Assembly: GCF_027158205.1 (NCBI RefSeq)
Contig: NZ_JAPVLU010000007.1
Location: 124,001 to 188,000, forward strand
Direction of reading: 5' to 3'
DNA: 64,000 bases
DNA from: Streptomyces sp. H39-S7
GTDB taxonomy: Bacteria; Actinomycetota; Actinomycetes; Streptomycetales; Streptomycetaceae
Below are positions 8,312 to 17,100 of this stretch, piece after piece. Position numbers and translations under genes: made by a program. Below the pieces are notes generated by a model that saw only the letters and a program-made list of their open reading frames with translations, was not told the origin of the DNA and did no database searches. Every line of letters begins with the position of its first letter. Position 1 is the stretch's first letter.

Positions 8312-10915
8312 TTACGGGTAGGACGTCACCGTGGACGGGGTGGTCGAGGTGCCCGACGTCGGCGACCCGACGTCGTTGATGACATGCGCGTACTGGCCCA
8401 TGCCACCGAGCGACACCACCAGCAGGTCGTGGAACTTCACTCCCGGTTTGTTCGGTGCCTCGAATCCGTGCTCCTGCACGATCGTCGGATCCGCCGTGAA
8501 GTTGCAGTAACTGCCGAGGCCCCAGCCCTCATGGGTCGTGACGTTGTCATCGACCTTGTAGGCGGCGTACCCCCTGATGCTGCCGTTCTGGATGGCGGCC
8601 TGGTTCGGCGGGTCGTAGGCGATCTCGTTCTGGAAGAAGATCGTCCTGCCGTTCTCGCCGCTCCACTGCACGTTGTACTTCTTGAAGTGCTCGACGAACA
8701 GGCCGGTGGCCAGCACATTGGCGCCGTTGACCTTCAGACCGGTGTCCGACGGGTTGGTGTTCCAGCCGACGCCCGCGCCGTGGTCGGCACGCCACAGCCA
8801 GGTGTGGTCGATGAGCGTGTCGTTGCTGTTCACCTCGACGGCGGTGGTCGCCGAGCCGGGGCCCGCGCCGCCGATCCGCACGAACACGTCCTGCATGGAC
8901 GTGGGGTTGACGGAGTGGTTGCCGGACGATCCGGCCGGGCCGAGCTGCAGCAGCACCGGCGAGTTGACCGCACCGGCGTCGATCAGGAAGCCGGCCAGCT
9001 TGACGCCGTCGACGTCGGCGACCTTGACCGCCGCCACGCCGTTGTCCGGAACGATGGTGGCCAGGCCCAGACCGAGGACGACGGTGTTGGCACGGGTCAC
9101 GTTGATCGACTGGTCGACGTGGTAGACGCCCGGGGTGAAGAGCAGGTGGAGACCCTGCGCGAGCGCCGCGTTGATGGTCGCCGCGGAGACCCCCGGCTTC
9201 GCCACGTAGAACTGGCTCAGCGGGAGCGAGGTGCCCGGCGTGTTCGGCCAGGACGTGCCGACGGCGTTGACGCGCTTGTTGGGGACAAAGACCTTGTACT
9301 CGTTGCCGTCCAGGTACATGTACGGCTTCTCGCGCGACACCGGGGTGGTGGCGAGCGTCGTGTACACGGGGTTCGGGAAGCCCTGCGCCGGAGCGCCCTG
9401 GACACCCGAGAAGACCATGTTCCAGACGCCGTTGGTCCAGCCGCCGACCGAGCTGTCGCGGGTGTACCACTGCTGCTGCGAGTACGGGCCGACGGTGCCG
9501 TCGATCTTGCTGTCGGCGATGTAGCCGCCGCTCGCCCAGCCGTAGCTGGCGGGCGCCAGGTTCAGACCGCCCTTGACGTGGACCCGGCGGAATGGCGCGG
9601 CCTGCGCGACGGCCCACCGGTCGGTGCCGCTGACCGGCGTGATCGCCAGGTTCTCCGCGGAGCGCCAGAAGTTCTGGGTGGCGTTGCCCGCCATCCAGCC
9701 GGCGTCGACGGTGATGTCACCGTTGATCTGGGTGTCGTCGGGGTTGAGGCCGAGACCCGAGATCGAGGTGTAGAAGCCGATCTGCGCGTTCAGGCCGCTG
9801 TACGTGCCCGGCTTGAAGAACAGCTGGTAGCGGCCGCTGCCGAACTGCGCCGACTCCTGCTGGGTGAAGATCTGGTCCAGGGTCCCCTGGATGTTCGGGG
9901 TGGACGGGTCGAAGACCTTCACGTTGGGACCGAGATCGCCGCCGCCCTCGATCGGGCCGCCGGGATCGGTGGGGCCGCCCCCGGTGCCGTACACCTGGAA
10001 CTCCCAGAGGGAGTAGCCGTATACGGTCGCGCGGACGGTGCCGTAGACCCGGACGTAGCGCCCGGTGCCGGTCACGGCGAGCGTCTGGTTGCCGCCGGCG
10101 CCCGTGGTGGTGGAGTAGACGTCGGTCCACGTCGAGGCGTTGTCGGACGTCTGGATCTTGAAGGCCTTGGCGTACGCGGCCTCCCAGTTGAGGGTGACGG
10201 AGCTGATGGTCGCGGTGGCGCCGAGGTCGACCTGCAGCCACTGCGGGTCACTGGCGGCGCTGGCCCAGCGGGAGCCGGCGTTGCCGTCGACCGCGGAGGC
10301 GGCGGGCGTGCCGCCGTTCTCGGTGGAGGACGCCGTCGCGGGCTTCCCCTGCGAGAGCAGCGTGCCTCCGGTGGGGGGAGTGGTGCCGCCCGTGGTGCCG
10401 TAGACCTGGAACTCCCAGAGGGAGTAGCCGTAGCCGGTGGTGCGGACGGTGCCGTACATCCGGACATAGCGCCCGGAAGCGTTTACGGAAAGCGTCTGCA
10501 CGCCGCCGGGGCCCGTCGTGGTGGAGTACGCGTCGGTCCACGTCGTGCCGTTGGCCGAGACCTGGATCTTGAAGGCCTTGGCGGACGCCGTCTCCCAGTT
10601 GAGACCTATCTGGCTGATGGTCGCGGTGGCGCCGAGGTCGACCTGCAGCCACTGCGGGTCGGCGGCGGCGCTGGCCCACCGGGTCCCGGTGTTCCCGTCG
10701 ACCGCGGAAGCGGCGGCCGTGCCGCCGTTCTCGGTGGAGGACGCCGTCGCGGCCTTGCCCTGCGACAGGAGGGAGTCGGCCGCGTGCGCGGAGTGCGAGG
10801 GAACGAAGAGCAGCAACGAGGCGATCAGCGCCGTGATGACCGCCACGGCCGTGGTGCGCGGATTCACCGATGCCGTGGGTCTTGGCGCTGGTGGACCGGT
10901 GGGGGGTGCGAGCAT
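8312..10915 (-). CDS. Secreted protein with two discoidin modules and a right-handed beta-helix domain
   Basis: An 867-residue secreted protein. The start at 10915 is preceded by AGGAG; a long signal peptide ends in SAHAA near residue 45. Two discoidin (F5/8 type C) modules occupy about residues 48-174 and 184-309, closely related to those of the GH16 enzyme. The remaining 540 residues are rich in short Gly/Asn/Val repeats and contain features of pectate-lyase-like beta-helices (DHTWLWRADHG, GWGLGSY). GH55 exo-1,3-glucanases and GH87 alpha-1,3-glucanases have such folds and are the best guesses; I cannot assign the family. Proteins like this are often labelled only coagulation factor 5/8 domain protein. 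The shared operator suggests a polysaccharide-degrading role. Confidence 0.8.
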   Translation of the reverse strand: MLAPPTGPPAPRPTASVNPRTTAVAVITALIASLLLFVPSHSAHAADSLLSQGKAATASSTENGGTAAASAVDGNTGTRWASAAADPQWLQVDLGATATISQIGLNWETASAKAFKIQVSANGTTWTDAYSTTTGPGGVQTLSVNASGRYVRMYGTVRTTGYGYSLWEFQVYGTTGGTTPPTGGTLLSQGKPATASSTENGGTPAASAVDGNAGSRWASAASDPQWLQVDLGATATISSVTLNWEAAYAKAFKIQTSDNASTWTDVYSTTTGAGGNQTLAVTGTGRYVRVYGTVRATVYGYSLWEFQVYGTGGGPTDPGGPIEGGGDLGPNVKVFDPSTPNIQGTLDQIFTQQESAQFGSGRYQLFFKPGTYSGLNAQIGFYTSISGLGLNPDDTQINGDITVDAGWMAGNATQNFWRSAENLAITPVSGTDRWAVAQAAPFRRVHVKGGLNLAPASYGWASGGYIADSKIDGTVGPYSQQQWYTRDSSVGGWTNGVWNMVFSGVQGAPAQGFPNPVYTTLATTPVSREKPYMYLDGNEYKVFVPNKRVNAVGTSWPNTPGTSLPLSQFYVAKPGVSAATINAALAQGLHLLFTPGVYHVDQSINVTRANTVVLGLGLATIVPDNGVAAVKVADVDGVKLAGFLIDAGAVNSPVLLQLGPAGSSGNHSVNPTSMQDVFVRIGGAGPGSATTAVEVNSNDTLIDHTWLWRADHGAGVGWNTNPSDTGLKVNGANVLATGLFVEHFKKYNVQWSGENGRTIFFQNEIAYDPPNQAAIQNGSIRGYAAYKVDDNVTTHEGWGLGSYCNFTADPTIVQEHGFEAPNKPGVKFHDLLVVSLGGMGQYAHVINDVGSPTSGTSTTPSTVTSYP

Positions 10916-11325
10916 GAGCGACTCTCCTGTTTCACGTGCGAGGGCAGGACTCGGCAGCCGTCCGGCCGTGGAGCGGCCGGACGGCGACGCGGGCAGCGAC
11001 AGAGCGGGTGCGCCTCCACGGGTGTGAGAGAGCGCTCTCCCGGTACACCGCGATGGTTCTCCTTGTGTTTCATGCATGTCAAGAGTTGTGCACGCAGTGC
11101 GAAGCGCGACCGGAAGAAGCTCCACCAATAACGATAAATGGCGCGGGAATTTCGACAGATGTTGAAGCTGTGGCGGTGACCAGCGCGTATGGCCGAAAAT
11201 ATCCGCCGCGTCGCTCCTGGCGGCCGCCGCACCTCCACCGCGCGTGATCCGGGCGGTAGCGGCGCGCGACCGGGCTCGGTCTGCCTTCAGGTCATGAACA
11301 CCAACGGGACGCCGCCGGGCAGGTG
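10916..11325. other. Intergenic promoter region of the beta-helix discoidin gene
   Basis: About 410 bp without a gene. It holds a perfect 12-bp palindrome (separate entry) about 113 bp upstream of the discoidin-gene start, and further right an AT-richer stretch near 11120-11160. Nothing else recognisable. Confidence 0.5.
11028..11039. promoter_or_regulatory. Perfect palindromic operator GAGAGCGCTCTC
   Basis: A 12-bp perfect palindrome upstream of the beta-helix discoidin gene. Its AGCGCT core and GAG/CTC arms match the site upstream of the GH16 gene. LacI-family sugar repressors of Streptomyces bind palindromes of this type. No LacI gene is in the window, so the regulator would act from elsewhere. 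Confidence 0.6.
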
Positions 11326-12198
11326 TCAGGGCCGGTAGACGCCGCCCGCTTCGGGTGTGGCCGGTGACATCAGTTGAGAGACCGTCACAAAGGTGTAGCC
11401 CCGTGCGCGGAGCTCGGGTATGAGGGCCTCGACGGCGGGGATGGTTCCGGCGTAGCGCTCGTGGAGCAGGATGATCCCGTCGCGTTCGGTCTGGTCGAGG
11501 ACGCGGCTCTTGATCAGGGCGGAGTCGGTGGTGTCGTAGTCCTTCGCGGTGACGCTCCAGAGGATCTGCGAGAGGCCCAGTTCCTTCATGGTCTCGGAGA
11601 CGGCGTCATTGGTCGCACCGCCCGGCGGCCGCATGATGGTGGGAGCGTGGCCGGTGGCCTTCTCGATGTCTCTCTGGACGGGTTCGATCTCGCTGCGGAT
11701 CTCGGCCGGGCTGAGTTCGGTGAGGTTCTTGTGCGACCAGGTGTGGTTCCCTATCTCGTGCCCCTCCTTCGCCATGCGGCGCACGGTTTCGGGATAGGTG
11801 TCGGTGTGGCCCTCCCCTTGGAGGAAGAAAGTCGCCGGCACCTTTTCGCGCTTCAGGACGTCCAGCAGTTTCGGTGTCGGGGCGCTGGGGCCGCCGTCGA
11901 AGGTGAGCGCGATACAGGTGGAAACGCGGCACATCGGCGCGGCCGCCTGCCCGTTCGCGGGAGCGGCGTGATCGCGGGCCGCGGCCGGTGAGGTGACCCC
12001 GGTGAGCGTGCTGCAGGAGGTGATAGCCGGAAGGGCGAGGGCGAGCAGGAGCGGCGCCGCCGCTCTCATGATCCGGGTGGTGCGCTTCGTGGCGGGAATG
12101 CCGGCCGCCGGTGCCTGCCGCCGTGCAAAGAGGGCGCGGGCCGTGGGTGCCGGGGCAGCGGCCAGGGGGCGGAGAATGCGGGAGGCCCGGTTCGTCAT
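11326..12198 (-). CDS. Polysaccharide deacetylase (NodB/CE4) lipoprotein with altered metal motif
   Basis: A 290-residue exported protein. A hydrophobic segment ends in ITSCS, a lipobox, so it is probably membrane-anchored; the ATG at 12198 gives a long N-terminus, and an internal ATG nearer the hydrophobic segment is an alternative. The NodB domain covers roughly residues 90-275: motif 1 is TFDGGP (Asp101-Gly102), motif 2 NHTWSH, motif 3 MRPPGG, and a late ILLHE. In classic CE4 enzymes motif 1 is TFDDGP and the second Asp binds the metal; here it is Gly, while both motif 2 His are kept. Activity on peptidoglycan or chitin-like sugar is possible but needs another ligand. Confidence 0.88.
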   Translation of the reverse strand: MTNRASRILRPLAAAPAPTARALFARRQAPAAGIPATKRTTRIMRAAAPLLLALALPAITSCSTLTGVTSPAAARDHAAPANGQAAAPMCRVSTCIALTFDGGPSAPTPKLLDVLKREKVPATFFLQGEGHTDTYPETVRRMAKEGHEIGNHTWSHKNLTELSPAEIRSEIEPVQRDIEKATGHAPTIMRPPGGATNDAVSETMKELGLSQILWSVTAKDYDTTDSALIKSRVLDQTERDGIILLHERYAGTIPAVEALIPELRARGYTFVTVSQLMSPATPEAGGVYRP

Positions 12199-12398
12199 GT
12201 GGTGATATCCATCATCTGGCTGGAGTGGCGAATTGATAAGTCACATCGAGGGATGGCCCTGCGAACGGAATACGGACAGACCCCGCCAGGCGGGCTGGTG
12301 TCGTCCGAGTATGCCAATCGTTGTAGGCTGCGGAGACGGCCCTGACCGCCCTTGACCTGCGGAAGCAGGCAGGGAGCAGACATTTCGGGAGTTTCTCC

Positions 12399-12824
12399 GT
12401 GTTGCGTACCATGTTCAAGTCCAAGATCCATCGTGCCCGGGTGACCGAGGCCGACCTGCACTACGTGGGATCGGTCACGATCGACGTCGACCTCATGGAG
12501 GCGGCCGACCTCCTGCCGGGCGAGCTGGTGCACATCGTCGACATCGACAACGGCGCCCGGCTGGAGACGTACGTCATCGAGGGCGAGCGCGGCTCCGGCG
12601 TGATCGGGATCAACGGTGCCGCGGCGCACCTGGTGCACCCCGGTGATCTGGTCATCCTGATCAGCTACGCCCAGGTCGACGACGCCGAGGCGCGCGCCCT
12701 GAAGCCGAGGATCGTGCACGTCGGCGAGGGCAACAGGATCGTCGCGCTGGGCGCGGACCCCTCCGAGCCGGTGCCCGGCAGCGCGACCGTCCGTGGTCCG
12801 CACGCCCTGAGTTCCGCCGAGTAG
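12399..12824 (+). CDS. panD: Aspartate 1-decarboxylase precursor
   Basis: Makes beta-alanine from aspartate for pantothenate and CoA synthesis. The 141-residue precursor has the self-processing site Gly24-Ser25 in HYVGSVTID; cleavage gives the pyruvoyl cofactor on the chain starting at Ser25. Other hallmarks are SKIHRA and [15 protein letters not shown]. The GTG at 12399 is chosen because it gives the [14 protein letters not shown]-terminus typical of Streptomyces and has GGGAG upstream; an ATG four codons later is the alternative. The C-terminus is a little longer than in E. coli (126 residues). It stands alone rather than with panB or panC. Confidence 0.97.
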   Translation: MLRTMFKSKIHRARVTEADLHYVGSVTIDVDLMEAADLLPGELVHIVDIDNGARLETYVIEGERGSGVIGINGAAAHLVHPGDLVILISYAQVDDAEARALKPRIVHVGEGNRIVALGADPSEPVPGSATVRGPHALSSAE

Positions 12825-12959
12825 TCCGGGGCTGCCCGTCGTACCGTCCGTAAGTGGTGGCTCTCCGTGGGCGCCCCTACACGTCACGCTACGTATCATC
12901 TCTGTGACATACCCGCGTTCCGGGGGAGCCGCACCCCGACTCGGACTAGTGTCCCGATC

Positions 12960-13937
12960 ATGACCGAACGTCCGTTTGAGGCCCTGGGGTTGAGCGCCGA
13001 TGCGGATCGCGCCTACCGGTTACTGGTGGCCACCCGCGGTGTCGCGGTCGGCGGGCTCGCCCGGGACCTCGGGGTGCCGGTGACGCGGGCGGAGGCCGTC
13101 TGCGCCGAGCTCGGAGCGCGCGGGCTGGCGCGGTCCAGTGGTGACGGGCGCTGGTATCCGGCGCCGCCGCGGGTCGGACTGCTGCCGCTGGTGGCCCGGA
13201 CGCAGGAACAGCTGCGGCAGGGACGGGAGCTACTGGACCGGCTCGCCGTCGAGTACCAGCGGGTGCACGAGGGGTACCGGTCCGAGGAGATCGTCCAGGT
13301 CGTGGAGGGCTACGGCGCGGCCGGGCTGTGGGCCGAGCAACTGCGGCGCTCCGCGCGGACCGAGGTCGCCGCGTTCGTGCGCGGGCCCTTTCCCGCGGAA
13401 GGGGAGTGGCACGACCCGCTGGACACGGCGGAGCGGCTCGACGAGGGAGTCCGCCACCGGGTGGTGCGCGACCGGACGGCGCTGGAGACCCCCGGCGCCC
13501 TCGGCGCGGCGGGGGAGAAGCGGGCCTGCGAGGAGGTCCGGGTGGCGCGGAGCCTGCCGATGCGGCTGTGCATCGCCGACCGGTCGCTGGCCCTGCTGCC
13601 GCTGGCCCCCGAGGCCGAAGTGCCGGGCCCGGCGATGCTGTTGGTGCGTCCCAGCGGTCTGCTGGACGCGCTCGTCGCGCTCTTCGAGGCGGTGTGGGCG
13701 TCGAGTACGCCGTTGCGGCAGCGGGACTCGGGCGGGCGCAGCGCCGTCCAGTTGCGCATCCTGGCGATGCTGGTGAACGGGAGCACCGACCAGGCGATGG
13801 CCCGCGCGCTGGGGGTCGCCGTCCGTACGGTGCAGCGCCATCTCGCGGTGATGGAGCGTGCGGCGGGGGTGGAGAACCGCGTCCAACTGGTTTGGCACGC
13901 GGCGCGGCACGGCTGGCTGGACGAGTCGGGGGAGTGA
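12960..13937 (+). CDS. LuxR-type regulator with N-terminal TrmB-like winged helix
   Basis: A 325-residue regulator. The N-terminal 75 residues resemble the winged helix of TrmB-like actinobacterial regulators (AYRLLVATRGVAVGGLARDL), the middle is a phospholipase-D-like/TrmB sensor region, and the last 60 residues form a LuxR helix-turn-helix (AMARALGVAVRTVQRHL). The widespread Streptomyces family with this architecture often controls specialised metabolism or extracellular enzymes. The ATG at 12960 has no clear ribosome site close by; it directly follows a CTAGT-containing promoter-like stretch and may be leaderless. It precedes the large sedolisin gene and could regulate it; this is position-based inference. 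Confidence 0.85.
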   Translation: MTERPFEALGLSADADRAYRLLVATRGVAVGGLARDLGVPVTRAEAVCAELGARGLARSSGDGRWYPAPPRVGLLPLVARTQEQLRQGRELLDRLAVEYQRVHEGYRSEEIVQVVEGYGAAGLWAEQLRRSARTEVAAFVRGPFPAEGEWHDPLDTAERLDEGVRHRVVRDRTALETPGALGAAGEKRACEEVRVARSLPMRLCIADRSLALLPLAPEAEVPGPAMLLVRPSGLLDALVALFEAVWASSTPLRQRDSGGRSAVQLRILAMLVNGSTDQAMARALGVAVRTVQRHLAVMERAAGVENRVQLVWHAARHGWLDESGE

Positions 13938-14157
13938 TCGGCGGGACCGCGGCCGGGCCCCGGCCCGGAGTCGGGGCGTCCGATTGACAGGAACGCGACG
14001 CCGAATGCCGGGTCAAGGACTGTCAGGTATCCGACAACCTTGTCACGTTCCGCTGGTACGGCTGAGGCGTAGGTATACGCAAGCGGTCCTTAGGACTCGC
14101 CGTCGGCCGGTCGACCCGTGCACCGGCCGGCTCCGGTCAGATTCCAGGAGTCCTGCT

Positions 14158-17100
14158 TTGCGTATACCCATACAGCGGCGGCCCGGAAGACGCAGAGGCG
14201 TGGCGTCGGTGATCGCCGCCGCCGCATCCGCCACCGTGGCCCTGCTCGGCCTGCAACTGCCCGCCGCCGCGACGGCGTCGGCCGCCCCCGCCGCCCCCGT
14301 CGCCCGGCCCGACGTCACGGCCCAGTGCGGCGCCGCCAAACCCGGGCAGTTCAGCTGCTTCGCTCTGCGCCGCACCGACCTGAAGGGCACCGTCGGCATC
14401 CACGCGGCGACCCCGAACGGCTTCGGTCCCAGTGACCTGCAGAGCGCCTACGCGCTGCCCGCCGACGGCGGGGCCGGCCAGACCGTGGCCATCGTCGACG
14501 CCTACGACAACCCCACCGCCGAGGCCGACCTCGCGGTCTACCGGGCGCAGTACGGACTCCCGGCCTGCACCACCGCCAACGGCTGCTTCAAGAAGGTCAG
14601 CCAGCGCGGCGGGACCGACTACCCGGCCCCCGACACCGGCTGGGCGGGTGAGATCTCGCTGGACGTCGACATGGTGTCCGCGGCCGCTCCCAACGCCCAC
14701 ATCCTGCTGGTCGAGGCCGACGACCCCAGCTTCGAGAACCTCGGCGCGGCGGTGGACCAGGCGGTCGCGCTCGGCGCCAAGTACGTCTCCAACTCGTACG
14801 GCACCGCCTACAGTTCCACGCCCGGCAGCGGCGAGGACCCGTCGGAGACGACGGCGATGGACCCGTACTACAACCACCCGGGCGTGGCCATCGTGGCCTC
14901 CTCGGGCGACAGCGACTACGGCGTCAGCTACCCCGCGGCCTCGCAGTACGTGACCGCCGTCGGCGGCACCGCGCTGGCCAGGGACGCCGGCAGCGGGCGC
15001 GGCTGGACGGAGTCGGTCTGGCACAACGCGTACGGCGGCCCCGGTTCCGGCTGCTCACTCTACGAGCCCAAGCCGGCCTTCCAGACGGACTCGCCCTGCG
15101 CCAAGCGCGCGGTGGCCGACGTCTCCGCGGTCTCCGACCCCCTGACGGGCGTCGCGGTCTACCAGACCTACGGAGCCTCCGGCTGGTCGGTGTACGGCGG
15201 AACCAGCGCCGCCTCGCCGATCATCGCGGGCGTCTACGCGGCGGCCGGCACCCCCGGCGCCGGCACCTACCCGAACGCGTACCCGTACGCGAAGCCCGGT
15301 GCGCTCAACGACGTGACCTCGGGTATCAACGGCACCTGCACGCCCGCCTACCTGTGCACCGCGGGAACCGGCTACGACGGCCCGACCGGCCTCGGCACCC
15401 CCAACGGCCTCGACGCCTTCCGCAGCGGCCCGCACGGCGTGATCTCCGGGACGGTCACCGACCACACCACGGGCGCGCCACTGGCCGGAGCGCAGGTCAA
15501 GGCAGGCGACCACAGCGCGGTCAGCGACGCGGCCGGCGCGTACCAGCTCGACATCCCGCCCGGCAGCTACGACGTGTCGGCGAGCGCCTACGGCTACGCC
15601 ACGAAGACCGTCGCCTCCGTCGTCCTCACCGACGGCGGTACGGTCACCCAGTCGTTCGCGCTGGACGCCGTGCCCCGCCAGACCGTCTCCGGCAAGGTCG
15701 CCGACGGATCCGGCCACGGATGGCCGCTCTACGCGAAGATCACCGTGGACGGCGTACCGGGCGGCCCGGTGTTCACCGACCCGGTCACCGGCGCCTACCA
15801 GCTGACGCTTCCACAGGGCGTCTCGTACACCCTGCACGTCACCGCGGCCTACACGGGCTACCAGCCGGTGGACAAGGCCGTCGCGGTCGGCACCGCCGAC
15901 CAGACCGTCAACGTCGCCGTCCCGGTCGACGCGATCGCCGCGCAGGCTCCGGGCTATGCCGTCCACCTGAACGGCCCGACCGAGCCGTTCGACTCCACCA
16001 GCGGCGCGCCCGCGGGCTGGAGCGTGGCCAACGCCGACGGCACGACCGGCGGCTGGGGCTTCGACGACTCCGGCAAGCGCACCAACAAGACCGGTGGCAC
16101 CGGCGGCTTCGCCATCATCGACAGCGACCACATCGGCAGCGGCAAGCACCAGGACAGCCAGCTGCTCTCCCCGTCGTTCGACCTCACCGGGAAGACCAGC
16201 CCGGTGGTCGGCTTCGACACCGAGTACAAGGGCTACTCCAACTCGACCGCCGACGTGGACGTCAGCGCCGACGGCGGGACCACCTGGACCACGCTGTGGC
16301 ACCAGACGACCGCCTCGGTCCTGGGCCCCCGGCACGTGGACCTGCCGCTGACCGCCTACGCGGGCAAGAGCGACGTCCGGCTGCGCTTCCACTACTCCGG
16401 CACCTGGGCCTACTGGTGGGAGCTGGACAACGTCTTCGTCGGCCAGCGCTCCTACGACCCGGTCCCCGGTGGCCTGGTGGTCGGCAACGTGACGGACGCC
16501 AACACCCACACCGGCGTCAACGGGGCGACGGTCTCCAGCGTCGACGCCCCGGCGGAGAAGACCACCACCGCGGCGACCCCGGACGACGCGGCGCTCGGTG
16601 ACGGCTTCTACTGGCTGTTCTCGCACCTGACGGGCAAGCACCCCTTCGCGGCCGCGGCGGCCGGCTACTCCAAGGCCTCCGCCACCGCGAACGTGCCGCC
16701 GGACGGCACCGTCGAGGCGAACCTCGCCCTGAAGGCGGGCCGGCTGCAGGTCACCCCCGGCGCCATCAACAAGACGGCCGCCTGGGGCGGCACCGCCACC
16801 CAGAAGGTGACGGTGAAGAACACCGGCACCGCTCCCGCCACCCTGAAGGTCGGCGAGACCGCGGGCGACTTCGTCATCGCGAAGACCGGCGGAGCCCCGC
16901 TGAACGTCGTGAAGAGCGGCACCACCAAGCTCTCCCTGAAGTCGGACAAGTCCGGGCGGACCGCCCCCGCCGCGCAGAACGCGGCCGGCACCGCCTGGCA
17001 GACGATCGCCGACCTGCCGGTGTCGACGGGCGACAACGTCGTCGGCGTCGTCAACGGCACCGTCTACTCCGGCTTCGGCTTCACCGGGGCCGCGGACACC

